Positions 45,887 through 57,365 are shown, numbered from the stretch's first letter. The stretch is DNA of 64,000 bases from Atherinomorus stipes (GCA_023101725.1 JALJCO010001018.1:1-64000); one strand, 5' to 3'. Notes: a model not told the origin generated them from the letters alone. Translations and numbers: made by a program.

Positions 45887-47298
45887 CATTAAATGTGAAG
45901 CATATGCTATGGTCCTGTCATGTCATCATATATCATTTCCAAATTGAGCCATTTCTTTTTAATCTAACTTGTCTACTTTGCCAAATTTCCCCTTTTTGAA
46001 TGCTGCCAGAAAGACTAAATGAACACACCAGATGACTGAGTAGTTTTCTGAGCTTTTTATCAGTGTGTATTGGTTCACAAATGTTCATCATCAGCACCGA
46101 TGTGAAAACGCCCTGTGAGACAAGCCAAACAAACAGAGTAAATTACCAGCTGACCATTTAGTCCCCCTGTATGTGCACATAAGCCACATATCAACATCAG
46201 CCAAGAAAAAACCACGGCTGTGAGCTCATTCATGTTTGATGAGCACAGACATGTTGGCAAATGTGGAACACGGTCACCTTGTTTACCGAGAGGAAAAGTT
46301 GGCTGCGGTGTAAGTTTTGGGTGACTTCGCCCATCAGTGGCTAATCACAGAGCAGCTGATTGTACACTACGAGATGAGCCCTAACCCTCAGACAGGCGCC
46401 CGGCCAGGCACCCAGGCTTCAGATGCTGCCAATCTAATCACCTCGTCCACATGGCAGCTCACCTCCCTTCACCTCATCGAACACAAACATGCTCCCTCTC
46501 TCTCTCTCTCTCTGTCGCTCTCCCTCTAACTTGTTGTGCCCCATCTGGGAGGGAAGCCACCCATACAGCCAGACACGGCTCACTGGAGCAGGGACCAAAC
46601 CAGCACCTGCTGCCTGGCTGGGAGAACCACAATCACAGTGCTCTCAGCTTTTCTTTTCTTTTCTTTTCTTTTCTGTGTGAATTTGCTCATGAAATAACCT
46701 CTTGCTTGTTTGTTCGTTGTATTTTCTCTGTGCCAGTTTGACTCCATCCTCTGGGATTTGTCCCTCGTTGTTTCCTGTCTGTTTTCCTTCACTCATTTTT
46801 ATGCTGCTCCATTAAATATTCACTGCTGAAATATAAGCAGAATTATTGCTTTTACGCCTTCATTTTAAGGGAGTTTACATTGTCCAGGGACACTGAATGT
46901 GACAGTAAATACTGCTTTATATCAGTTTGTGCAAGTGGGAATGTTGTCCTTAAAAATTCAGTTTTTATTCCCGACAATGAATGGTAAAACGCAAAAAGCT
47001 CACTCAGAATGACAATTGTTATGTTTGAAAACAGCTGTCATGTTAATTGTATATTTACTGCTTGTCAGGCCACAAAATTTAAATGTAAAGCTGCGGTGCA
47101 GACAGCAATTTAACATGGGCAGACTCTAGTTGATGCAACAATCAAGAATCTGCGGCTGTTGCAGAGCATTAGCATTACAATCACTGTTGTTGCCTGAAAA
47201 TTGGTTCGTGTTTCTTCCCTTTCTGCTACATAGTTAAGATTGGAACAATCAAGGTTACAAAATATGTGGCATTAGCAGACTTTATGTAAGCACTGGAT

Positions 47299-47336
47299 GT
47301 AGTTATCCAGTGTCAAAAGGGACACTGGATAACTAC
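47299..47336. repeat. perfect inverted repeat, 16-bp arms, 6-nt loop
   Basis: GTAGTTATCCAGTGTC, loop AAAAGG, then the exact complement. Hairpin-forming; no poly-T follows, so it is not a bacterial-type terminator. Confidence 0.97.
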
Positions 47337-47810
47337 AATCCTAATCCAAAAAAATCCATTTTGGATTGTTTGTGTACGACTTGAGAAAGCTAGCATTAGC
47401 TGGTCACTTAGCATCTGTCACTCTCTTCCAGTTATGCTCCGTTTTGGCTGTAAAAATACCAACATGGCTTTAAAATGGTGATCCAAACCAACAGGTTATG
47501 TTGATAGTTGAGGAGGATACGCTCATGTTTTATATACCGCTTGCTGGTAGAGCTTTTTGCTCCCAACAGTATGACCGATGATTACCCAGATGGAATGCTC
47601 ATACTACACTGCAAGCCACTGAGCTTGTCAGAGTGAGAGTAGTTATCCCATCAAAGGAGGAAGTGAGCATGATTAAAACCAGCACTTAAAAACACAGATT
47701 TGCTTTTAGTGTACTCAGGGTTCATTTGCCGTTTTTTGTTCAGATTACAGTATATGCAATGTAGCCATTTCTTGCTAAATTGCAACCCTTTAAGGCCACG
47801 TCTACATCAA

Positions 47811-48488
47811 AGGTTGAATATGAAATATGGACAGATCAGCGACATCACGTGTTTCTAGGTTGTAGTTGCAACGGCAGAAAAACAACTCCAGCAGCTGGGA
47901 TGCCAGGCTCGCTGCTGATACGCAAATGACCAAAAGTCTGCAGCATGTCCAACAAGTAACGCAGAGGAGTTTATAACTGACAGCTAACGTTAGCCACGTT
48001 AAAAAACAAGTTAGCTTACCGATCCAGGAGAAAAGTCGCCATTTCCGTGTTTTGATGCCGTGGAAAACGTTTATGTGGGTCCATTTAGTGAAGTCTTCAC
48101 CTAAATTTACTCCAGGTTTTGCTCTTCTCAGGTCACTCCTCCTCAGAAACATATAATATCTCCAGGGCTTTGAAGCAGCTGCTTCACTCGTCATCTCCAC
48201 GGTTTTCCCCTGTACAGGCCTGACTATGACCAAAATATTGTTTCCACACAGATCGTATTTGGCAACCTGCAATGGCGGCGCGTATTTGCTCATAGACGTA
48301 AATATATAATGCCATTGTCGAACCCATAAAAATGTATTTTATAATTATGTTTTGGCTGGATATAATTCTTCTAGGAAATGTTGTATTTTCATTCTGCACC
48401 CCTCCCCCCTCCCCCCCAAACGACCTGTGGAGGTTTTTTTTTTTTTTTTTTTAATATAGCTTTTAATAAAAATGCTCCATATTCAACC
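47811..48488 (-). mobile_element. TTAA element with conserved ORF, copy 1
   Basis: Inverted TIRs AGGTTGAATATG... (left) and, at the right, CATATTCAACCT. Targets TCAA (decayed, 47807-47810) and TTAA (48489-48492). Inserted just inside the left TIR of a Harbinger element. Sister copy at 56893-58159, opposite orientation. Confidence 0.82.
48020..48293 (-). CDS. unrecognised ORF of TTAA element, probable first exon
   Basis: From ATG at 48293 (minus) the frame is open for 91 codons to 'RLFSWIG', where 'GGATCG|GTAAGC' (boundary 48020/48019) is a strong splice-donor match. It starts 'MSKYAPPLQVAKYDLCGNN'. Later blocks are 'SEAAASKPWRYYMFLRRSD', 'RRAKPG', 'GEDFTKWTHINVFHG' and 'KTRKWRL'. The copy at 57.1-57.4 kb keeps the same frame with 62 of 78 residues identical and several conservative changes, suggesting past coding constraint. 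It is basic and Trp-rich. I do not recognise the family; a DNA-binding part of a transposase is plausible but unproven. Translation beyond the donor is probably intron. Confidence 0.5.
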
Positions 48489-48679
48489 TTAAAGTGGTCA
48501 ATGTTAAACTGGGACGTTGAACTCCCTGTCTTGTCTGTATCCATACAGTCATTTATGAATCGTTTAAGGCTGGACACAAGCAAAATAATGCCAGTCCATT
48601 TGCACATACTGAGCATGCACCACATCATGGGCAGACATCAGCATGTAAACAGGAAGTTCTTTTCACCTGCTACTCGGAC

Positions 48680-48830
48680 TAGTGAAGTAATCTCTGCACA
48701 GAGAAAACAAGATTTTATTTATTGGACTGACGATCAGGTGGCGTTGTTGCTAAGAGAAACAAATGACTATAAAACTTAAATGGCCGGGCAACATGTCAGC
48801 TGGAAGTCGGGATGTCTAAGCTGCTTTCCT
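48680..48830 (+). pseudogene. Myb/SANT-like (trihelix) domain fragment of Harbinger
   Basis: Plus strand reads 'FIYWTDDQVALLLRETNDYK' near 48713, a stop at 48777, then 'MAGQHVSWKS'. This resembles the N-terminal half of the Myb/SANT-like protein encoded by PIF/Harbinger transposons (WT-D-E/Q-V-LLL pattern, later 'V-WES'). Such proteins bind the transposon ends and bring the transposase to the nucleus. The conserved C-terminal half is missing. Confidence 0.55.
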
Positions 48831-49065
48831 ATGGCGCTTTGTCATCAGTCTGCAGTGGGTTTTATTGTAGTGTCTTCCTTTCATTGAACAGTGAAGTTAT
48901 CCATACTAGGCCGTTTACCTGTCGGCTTGACATTTACACATCCCCCTTGCTAAACAAATATGCGAATGAGTGACCCTTGAGCACCAGGTGAATGGACAAT
49001 AGGAGATATCTGCTAAATGCAGGCATGTTTAAGCTCTTACACAGCCTAGTGTAGATAAGGCCTAA

Positions 49066-49334
49066 GTCATTCTGTTTATTACTGAACCATTCTGTTGAGT
49101 CTGTCTCACTGTTCTGGTAAAATGGATAGTACATTAGGGTTATGTGAGTTTGCTTCTTTTTCTCTCTCGATATTAAATTTGAACCATAGTTTAGGTCAAA
49201 TATCCATGCTGTGAGACAAAAACATCCTGACAAAGGAACCATGTTATGTCAAATTCCACTCTACTAATGAAGCCTTTCAAAGTCTCTGAATTCAAATGTA
49301 TTCATTTACATATGAATGTAGTATTCGGTTACGT
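49066..49334. other. unassigned
   Basis: Nothing recognised. Confidence 0.4.
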
Positions 49335-49985
49335 CTGAATAGAGGAAAGTAAGCCAGTTGGGGGTGTCCCACCGTCGCCATCTTGCCGTGTCACGTGTGT
49401 CGTCACTCCCGGAAAATACTGAAATGGGCAAAGCGCAACTGCTGGACAAATGATTGACAGCCAACATTCTCTGGGCTAAATGCAAACTGAGCAAACTCGA
49501 AACTAACAGGAGCTCACGAAGATTAGTCTCCCAAAAAGCAGGTGGGAGGTAAGGCATGTTTGGACTTGCTATTAGCTGACTAAAAACCACCATTTTGCTA
49601 CTCTGTTGCAGACTGAGACCTTACTGAGAGCAAATAAGGAAACGTGAGCCACCGGTCGGCAGGCCGGGCTTCCGGTCTGCCGCATGTCAATCAAAATGAT
49701 ACGCCCCTAATTATGTGTAATTTCAAGATTTAATGACATCTTAACGGATGAGTTATAAAAAAATTCACCCCCCTCACAGTTGTCATGAAGATAAACTTGA
49801 CCTTTTAAACCTAAAATGATTTTTTGAACCAGGCTGTAAACATGTTTATTTCTGCTGTAAACATGTTTATTTTTTTGTTGTGAAGTTGGCCTTTTTAACA
49901 TGGGAGTCTATGTGGATTTGCTCTGGTTTGGAGTCACCCCCTAGTGGGGCGTCCTGGTTTCACACTTTTCCAGCGGAGTTTGCCC
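49335..49985 (-). repeat. ATGGCGAC repeat family, copy D
   Basis: 'CCGTCGCCATCTTGCCGTG' at 49372. Right end 'CCAGCGGAGTTTGCCCC' at 49969. A small local duplication 'GTAAACATGTTTATTT' occurs at 49835-49873. Confidence 0.88.
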
Positions 49986-50042
49986 CTTGCATGTTACGTA
50001 TTAACACAAATTACTTATTAGTCAATTGCATTGCAGCAACTA

Positions 50043-50527
50043 ATGGGCCTTTTCCACTGTACATTTTTGTGACCCTTCCACACGGCATGCTTTATTTGTG
50101 TTTCCTCTGGGAAACCAGTTACGAGCCGTTACCCATTTCAGAGCTATCTCTAACCGTGCTGAACCTACACAAAACGGGATGTACCTGACAGCTCTCCACT
50201 GATTGGTCAAAGGAAACTGTCGTCATACGTGTCATACATGTTTCGCCTCGCCTTTTTTAAATCTGGCTCTGTCTTCGGTGACTACAAGCCACAGAGAAAA
50301 CAACAGTAACACCTCCATATCATTCAATGCCTCCATTGTTGTTTTTGCTTTACTGACCACTGTGTGGCACAGCAGTGACGTCTCGACTGCCCCAACTCCG
50401 CCCCACTTCCAGGTAGTAGACTACTGCTTTTCCTGTGTGGAAACAAAAACCGTCCTGGTTGTCTTTAGCATGTGGTGCTGTACTGTGCTGTACCGTGCCC
50501 TGTGCAGCTGCAATGGAAAAGGCCCAT
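50043..50527. mobile_element. MITE with ATGGGCCTTTTCCA ends
   Basis: Inverted ends ATGGGCCTTTTCCACTG / ATGGGCCTTTTCCATTG. About 485 bp, non-coding. Target duplication not resolved, so superfamily uncertain. Confidence 0.75.
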
Positions 50528-50534
50528 TTGTCCA

Positions 50535-51490
50535 TGAAGTCATGCAGACATAGTCAAGATGACTGGCTGAAGTTCAAACTGAGGATCAGAATCAGGAAGA
50601 AAGAGGATTTAAGTTACTTTGGTAATGACATGGTTGTTGTTCAGAGGAGAGCAGACGAGTTGGAGATGATAGAAAGACATTAGATTCAGATACCTGTAAC
50701 CACTGGTTCCAACCGAGGTATGCAGAAATAGCATCTCTGAACACAAAACACATCCAACCTTGAATCAGATGGACGACAGCAGCGGAAGACCACACCGGGT
50801 GCCACTCCTACAGCTAAGAACAGGAAACTGAGGCTACAATTCACAAGACTCACCAAAACTGGACAATAGAAGATGGAAAACATTGCTGGTCTGAGGAGTC
50901 TCCATTTCACCTGCTACATTTAGATGGTAGGCTCAGAATTTGGTGGAAACAACATGTTAGCATGGATTCATCCTGAGGTGTCAATGGTTCAGGCTGCTGC
51001 TGGTGTAATAGTGAAGGGATACTTTATTAGTACACTTTGGGCCCCTTAGCAAAAAAAAAAAAAAAAAAAAAACCGTGGCAAAGTTTATTAACCACCACAG
51101 CCTACCTGACTATTGTTGCTGACCATATCCATCCCTTTATGATCACAGTGGAGCATCTTCTGATGCTACTTCCAGCAGGATAATGCACCATGTCACAAAG
51201 TTCATATAATCTTCAACTGCTTTCTTGAACAAGACGATGAGTTCACTGTACTCCAATGACCTCCACAGCCGCCAGAGCTCAGTCCAACAGAGCAGTTTTG
51301 GGATGTGGCGGAACGGGTGATTCTCATCATGGATGTGCAGCAATTGTGTGATGCTATGATGTCAATATGGAGCAAAATATCTGAGAAATGTTTCCAACAC
51401 ATTTTTGAATCTTTGACACCAAGAATTAAGTCAGTTCTGAAGGAGAAAGAGGCCCAACCCAATACTAGGAAGGTGTACTTAATAAAGTGA
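50535..51490 (+). pseudogene. Tc1-like transposon with transposase pseudogene
   Basis: The longest copy of this Tc1 subfamily here. The N-terminal region is at 50535-50690 ('KKEDLSYFGNDMVVVQRRAD'). The middle runs to 51040, with the first catalytic Asp region near 50880. The C-terminal half is at 51085-51470: 'QQDNAPCHKV' near 51173, then a TGA at 51257-51259 in place of Trp, 'PPQPPELSPTEQFWDVAERV', 'MDVQQLCDAMMSIWSK'. A poly-A of about 20 interrupts at 51052-51071. The 3' end 'GGTGTACTTAATAAAGTGAC' is near 51472. Multiple stops and shifts; inactive. Confidence 0.9.
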
Positions 51491-51499
51491 CTGGTGAGC

Positions 51500-52908
51500 G
51501 TACAGCACTGTAGATTACATGTGGTCATACCACATCTTTTACATTTTATCCAGCATGTGCAACCTTTAGTCATGTAATGTTTGGGTCTGCAATTTTGATT
51601 CAAGGATGGAACCTAGCATCAAACACAGAAAGCAAGATACAGAATAAACAGACATGTAAGACAAAAATTATATTTAGTCCAGAATTTCATTGTTGATTGC
51701 CTCTTAAGACAAAAAAGAGGCTATTTATCCATGCAGTTAAGACTGAACACACACAATGCACAGATATAATGGGACGATTTCTGGAAACATGCCTTGTTAA
51801 ATTGATGCTTTGTGTTTCATTCAGTGTGGATCTGTGGCACCTGAGCCCCTGTGTCTACATTATTCTCCAAATGAAGAAGACCCAGCTCAAATGGGGCTCA
51901 TGGGTCAAGAACTGCTGTATAAACTAATGGACAGCACACTCCATTTGTGGTTCCAAATAACCCGTTTGGTAACCAGCATTGCTGTGGCTGCAACTGAGAG
52001 ATTTTAATTGGAGACCGAGCTGCAACTGTTGACCATGTTGACATCACAACAGCTGCCCAGCTCATTTTTAGCTCATTACAGCCTTGAGGATTTTCCAGCC
52101 ACAGTGATAGTCACAGTCAGTGGTCCAAGAGAAAGGCTGAAGATGTCCTGCAGAGCACACTTAGGAAGCACAGCTCCACTGAGCAGCTGCTTTCTGTTAA
52201 ACTAAAAAAAAAAAAAGTCATTTTGTCTGTTGTTTGCATCAGCCCGTGCTCTGGTGGCAATTCAAGTGGAGATCACCACTATTAAAAGAACTCGTATTGG
52301 TCAATTAAGCATCCAATACAAGTCACATGATCCATTAAGATAATTCACTGTCTTGAGGCCAAGTACAGAAACACAAATCAGAAGTCATGCTCAGCCTGGA
52401 AGTAATCACAAATCTAACATCTATTTATGAGCTCAGTATGAAACAATCTGTCAGAAAGAAATGCAAGCAACACAAAAAATGGGCATGGACAGTTATGTAA
52501 ATGACCCAGATGGACCATGAATGTTTTCCAGATTAGTATAGAAATGTAAGTTTAAGTGATATAATCAGCTATTTGAAGATCCAGATAAAATATCTGCATC
52601 TGCGTTGCACTGATTCACAAAAGAATATAACTTACATTATCTACTTTGCTATCAGACTCGACTTTCTCCATAACTTAATAAGCAAAACAGCCACTTGCAT
52701 ACTCAACATATCACTTCATTGCCATATTGCTAATAATGGGGAACAACATGTTTGCAGAGTAGTTGTAGCTACTATTCCTAAATAATAATATACTGACATC
52801 TTCTTTTTTTTTTACACATTTACAACAGACCCTTCTACATCTTGGCAGCATCTTTTTGAAAGCACAGAGCTTTTAAAGGTCAGTTTTATAACATCCTTTT
52901 TTGAAACA
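51500..52908. other. no gene recognised
   Basis: No TIRs and no domains. Short open frames at 51697-52205 lack motifs. Confidence 0.5.
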
Positions 52909-52912
52909 TTAA

Positions 52913-53095
52913 AGGTACAGTGTGTTAGAATTACTGACATTTAATTAATGGTAAAATTAATGTAGAAATGTCTTCGAATGGCAAGCATAGTTGTGAAGGG
53001 ACGGTGGCTGTCAGTAGCCAAAATTCTTCCAAATATAAACATGTTCTAGCACCGTTGTTCACACAGTTATTTGCCCATTCAGAGACACCATAGTA
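52913..53095 (+). repeat. TTAA-element fragment, AGGTACAGTGTG family
   Basis: TTAA at 52909-52912 then AGGTACAGTGTGTTAGAATT. Aligns with the reverse complement of 28916-29088. Right end lost where the SINE begins. Confidence 0.65.
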
Positions 53096-53099
53096 AAGA

Positions 53100-53660
53100 T
53101 GGGTGGCAGTGGCTCAGGTGGTAGAGCAGTTTGAATCCCGATCCCCCTTGCCTGCAGTGACGGCCTCACTGGTGTATAAATGTGTGTGAATGTACTGGTG
53201 GTGCCCACCAAACGCAAGACGTCATTTCAACGTTGTTTTTTGGGCTAAATCTGGTCGGTTCGTCATAGCCATATTTAAGCCTAAAAATAGACGTTGAAAA
53301 TGGGGCTGAGTTTGGACCGTCTGATTTGGTCCAAATTTAGCCCAAAATTAGACATTGAAAAGTCGTCAAAAAACGTCTTTTCAACGTCTAATTGAAAGAC
53401 GGCTTTTCACCTTTTACTTTTCAACCAAATCAAAACGTTTCAACATTTCAAGGTTTTCAACGGATGGACATGATGTCTTTTCAACATCTTTTCAACCAAA
53501 TTTTGGTGTGTGGTTAGAGGAGCTGTAGGCGCGAAATGGCTGCCATGCTTCCATCAGGACAGCTGTGGCTACATACGTAGCTTACCATCACCAAGTATGA
53601 ATGAGGAGTGAAAAAATAATTATTCTACTGTGAGTGCTTTGAGTGCCCTGCAAGAAAAAA
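53100..53660 (+). repeat. tRNA-derived SINE-like repeat, copy 2, interrupted
   Basis: Head 'GGCAGTGGCTCAGGTGGTAG' and tail 'GTGAGTGCTTTGAGTGCCCT' match 25249-25592. Split by the element at 53206-53508. Confidence 0.7.
53206..53508. mobile_element. GACGT/TTCAACG repeat element inside SINE
   Basis: Ends CACCAAA / TTTGGTG. The interior is made of degenerate, mutually inverted 'TTTTCAACGTC'-like motifs (53220-53490). Absent from the SINE copy at 25249, so it is an insertion. Target duplication unclear. Confidence 0.6.
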
Positions 53661-54300
53661 AAAAAGCTAAATAAATCTAATCCATTACTATTATTATTAT
53701 TATTATTATTATTAATAAAAAAAAACTGATAAGCAGGGACTTATTAAAAAAAAAAGGGGCATCCTCTCCCCTCCCCACCACTGGGGAAAAAAAAATCATA
53801 CTAGATAGTGTGATTGTGTTTAACTGTAAACTGTAAAACAATAAATCACTGAACAATGAATCACACATTGTTATTATGTTATTAAAAGCTCTGGTAGAAG
53901 CACTTGCATGTTGTACTGGTTCTTTGGAAAATCTTTCAAAAGGTCTGTAAAATATACTTTCATTGTTAAAATATTTTGCAGTTAGCCATCTGGCCTTGCC
54001 TACCATGTGGCTGTCTTCCTCCTCTCCACCTTGTTGAGACTTGTTGCACCTCAGCTCTACTGTTTATAAACATTTGCAAAAACAGGATTAAAATGAAAAT
54101 AGTTCACAAATAAGAACACATAAACCAGCTAATCTACTGACATTGTTTACACGTCGCTTTCACCTTTTAACACCTATTAACGCGAGTTCAAATCATTTTC
54201 TTTAATTCATTTTTTCTCATTAGGGGGCAATTTTAGCCAAGGAGGGCAAATTGGTTGTTGCCCAGACAACCTGAGCCCTGCCCACGTTCCTACTGCCAAG
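53661..54300. other. ATT microsatellite and unassigned sequence
   Basis: (ATT)n at 53686-53714. The remainder shows nothing recognisable. Confidence 0.6.
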
Positions 54301-54304
54301 TATG

Positions 54305-54985
54305 TGGACCAAAGACTGTAAAAAAATTAATGTAGTATCCAGTCTTGTCTGAAGAGGGAAAAGTGAAGCCAGCTGGGTGTTGCCCACCGTCGCCATCTTG
54401 CTGTGTCTGGCGTCACTCCTTGAAAATACTAAAATGGGCAAAGGCAAGGCCACTCCGAGCCTCCGAGCCTAATTGACAGCCAAGCTAATGCTAACCGAGC
54501 TAATCCAAGGTGAACAGGAACGGACAAAGATAGCTGGTTTGAAGGTAAGACATGCTGTTAACCAGCTAAAAACCACCTTTGTGCAACTCTGCTACAAGCT
54601 GAAGCCTTCCTGGGAGCAAGCAGGGAGATAACTATTAGCCTCCATGGCTAAAATCGGCACCGCCTGTCAATCAAAAGGATACACCCCTAATTATGTGTAA
54701 TTTTAAAATTAAATACCATCTAAATAGGTGAGTTATATAAAAAAAAATCACCCCCCTCCCAGTTGACATGAAGGTAAACTTGGCCTATTAAACCTAAAAT
54801 GATTTTTTGAACCAGACTGTAAACATGTTTATTTCTGCTGTGAAGATAACCTTTTTAACATGGGAGTCTATGGAGATTTGCTCTGTTTTGGGGCCAGCCA
54901 CTAGTAGATGAAGAAGGAACTACAATTATTTAATTCAACTTCCGGGCTTCATACTTTTCCAGTGGAGTTTGTCCCTTGATGTGGA
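54305..54985 (-). repeat. ATGGCGAC repeat family, copy E
   Basis: 'CACCGTCGCCATCTTGCTGT' at 54387. Right end 'TCCAGTGGAGTTTGTCCCTTG'-like at 54957. Confidence 0.85.
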
Positions 54986-54989
54986 CCCA

Positions 54990-55755
54990 TGACAAGTAGA
55001 TATGAATTGCTCATTCTGAGAAAAAGAAAGCATGTTGATTTAGTAAATATTAAATACTGATTAAAAAAGTCTTTAGTAATAAATTAGTTTTCTACATTTT
55101 CTCTTCTAAAACATCCAGATAGCAAATCAACCATTTTTCATGCAAAACTCAATGATGGTGTTGTACTTGACTTCAAAACATAGGTTTCAGCTGGTTATGT
55201 GATGTATGCATGAAGTATGAAGTAAAAAACTGCTTGGACTAAAAATGATAGACTGGGGAGACTTTCTGTTTAAGTGGGAGATATGATCAGATACAACATC
55301 AACAAAGAAAATGGCATTATGCAGGTCGTTTTACAAAATGTTAAAGGCGGTATAGAAGATGCTTGCGGTAACTCAGAAAACAAACTGTTAGCAAGTTTTT
55401 GAATAAAGTGCCTGTGCAAGACCAACCTGCTTGATTCACAGCTTCCTCCCTGATCATGCCTATAGACATCGTGCACGAGCCAAGTCCCAACACCATGTCT
55501 TGCAGACAGCAGGTAGCTACACATTCTCCCATCATGCCCAGATCCAAGCAAAACTGAATGTTGCTAACTGCTAGCAGATTGTTAGCTACCTACTGTAAAC
55601 ATCAGATAAGAATGCACTGTTTCCAGCACATAGTATTACTCTTGCCAGTCACTCTCGTCAATCACTCTTTTTCGGTAGTAAGAGCAATTGACAGGCAATC
55701 GACGAATAAAACACGAGAGCAGAAATGATTGGGGATGTTTGTTTTTTTACAGCAG
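54990..55755. other. no feature recognised
   Basis: AT-rich; no TIRs or motifs. Confidence 0.45.
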
Positions 55756-55759
55756 AGTA

Positions 55760-55975
55760 GTACAGCTGTTATTTTTAGCCAGCCAACAGCGCACCTTAGC
55801 TTTAGCCCGCCTACTTCTGTTAGCTCGGTTAGCTTTTAACTACAAGAGGTAGATTAGAGTTTGACAGGTGTCAATCATCATGCCCGATGCTCACAGACCC
55901 CCCCCCCCCCACCACCACCACCGCCCAGCTCCACTGTTTTTGCCTACTTTTGTATTTTCCAGGAGTGACGAGATA
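55760..55975 (+). repeat. ATGGCGAC repeat family, partial copy F
   Basis: 'GTTAGCTCGGTTAGCTTTTA' and 'TTTTGTATTTTCCAGGAGTG' match the part of copy A just before its ATGGCGAC motif. Contains a C-run and CCA repeats at 55898-55922. Confidence 0.55.
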
Positions 55976-56214
55976 CATCTAATTGTCATAAATGAAGGAT
56001 TTTGTCATTTTAACTGGCATCAAAGTTCATATACACCTGATATATCCTCAAATGTAACTGTTATTGTTTTCAGTCTCACTCTGTACTTTTTGTTTTTACC
56101 ACAGATTTATTTTAATAGGTGTATTTATTCATACTTTTTTAAAAGTCATGTTGTATGCCCTTTTTAGGTGAATGCTACATCACAATGTTTTTGGTCTTCC
56201 TTTAGTTATATTAA

Positions 56215-56752
56215 AGGTAGAGTCCGGAGTCCCTCCAGTGTTTCTGTTTTCAAACAGCAGTATTCAAACTTAGCGCCCCTCCCTCTCAGGCTAATGGCCG
56301 CCTTGTTCTTCAGCCTATTCAGCTTCAAACTTCTCCTTCAGAGCTCAGAAGTGGGTAAAAGCCAAACCAATGTCAACCCTGGTTTTCCAAAGTGCACTAT
56401 CTCAAGCTCTTACCTTTTCTTCGGTGCATCTGACGTTTTTCTTTCTTTCTCTTTCTTTTTTCCTTCGAGAGTTCGAGTGACTGGCGTCTGCTCCAATCAT
56501 GAGTTTTTTTTCCACACAGCGTCATGCTCTTAGCTCTGTCATTGGCTGGCGATATAAACAGAAATCTCCACCCAGAAACGTCCAGACCACACCAAAACAA
56601 AGCTAAAGCACAAATTACAGGCAGGGGGAGAGAGAGTTGCATTCAAACGCACCACGGCACACAAGTAGAGGCCCAAAGGCGCAGTTTGAGACGGATTTCC
56701 CTGGCTCAAGTCTAACATTTATTTTCACAGGGGGCAACTTCGGACTCTACCT
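56215..56752 (-). mobile_element. TTAA MITE (AGGTAGAGTCC family) copy 3, complete
   Basis: TTAA at 56211-56214 and 56753-56756. TIRs AGGTAGAGTCCGGAGT / AGGTAGAGTCCGAAGT. Inverted relative to copies 1 and 2. On the minus strand a donor-like 'GAAAAG|GTAAGAGCTTG' lies at about 56415. Serves as reference for the decayed copies. Confidence 0.93.
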
Positions 56753-57093
56753 TTAAGCTCACAGTCATTATAGTTGTTATACATCCTCCAACTGGTTCCC
56801 TAATCTGAAATAAAACACCACTCTGAAACCTGAGATCTGCACTATAAAACAGGCTCAACATGGCCAGTGTATGTTTAAGTGATCTGGGTTAAAGGATGAA
56901 TTTGTAACATTTTTATTAAAAGCTATATTTTAAAAAAAAGATCCCTCCACAGGTCGTTTGGGGGGGGGGGGGGGGGGGGGTACGGAATAAAAGTACAACA
57001 TTTCCTAGAAAAATTAAATTTAACCTAAAAATAATTATAAAATAAATTTTAACGGGTTCGATAATGGCATTATATTTACGTCTACAGTATAAG

Positions 57094-57365
57094 CCGATAC
57101 ATGCCGCCATTGTGAGTTGCCAAATACGATCTCTGTGTGGCAACAATATTTTAGGCACAGTTAGGCTTCTACGGGGGGAAACAGTGGACACGGCGAGTGA
57201 AGCAGCTGCTTCAGAGCCCTGGAGATATTATCTGTTTCTGAGGAGGAGTGACCTGAGAAGAGCAAAACCTGGAGCAAATTTAGGTGAAGACTTCACTAAA
57301 TGGACCCACATAAACGTTTCCCACAGCGTCAAAACAAGGAAATGGCGACTTTACTCCTGGATCGG
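57094..57365 (+). pseudogene. unrecognised TTAA-element ORF, copy 2
   Basis: Equivalent of the minus-strand ORF at 48020-48293. The ancestral start is now ATA and a two-base insertion follows near 57133. From 'LCGNN' onward the frame is intact: 'SEAAASEPWRYYLFLRRSD', 'GEDFTKWTHINVSHS', 'KTRKWRLYSWIG'. The reading frame reaches the same 'GGATCG' junction, but the LTR now sits exactly across the donor site. 16 differences in 78 residues from copy 1, no stops. Confidence 0.55.

Larger units (their letters stand above)
45070..47790. other. mostly unique sequence
   Basis: No transposon ends or recognised exons. Holds a CT microsatellite (46494-46513), a (TTTTC) tract (46648-46674) and two perfect inverted repeats listed separately. 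Confidence 0.5.
47794..49062 (+). mobile_element. PIF/Harbinger-like element with Myb/SANT-like fragment
   Basis: TIRs GGCCACGTCTACA / GGCCTTATCTACA. 3-bp duplication TAA at 47791-47793 and 49063-49065. Contains a nested TTAA element (47811-48488) and a decayed coding stretch at 48680-48830. C-terminal transposase not found. Confidence 0.8.

Noticed and set aside
49880..50683. Several plus-strand ORFs of 80-116 codons
   Set aside because: They span repeat copy D, a MITE and the Tc1 start, crossing element boundaries.
25249..53660. tRNA gene call at the TGGCTCAGG motifs
   Set aside because: Only the A-box-like head is present; no foldable tRNA follows and both copies have SINE tails.
56168..56715. 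ORF of 121 codons and overlapping frames
   Set aside because: They cross into or lie within the TTAA MITE copy 3; sister copies do not keep the frame.
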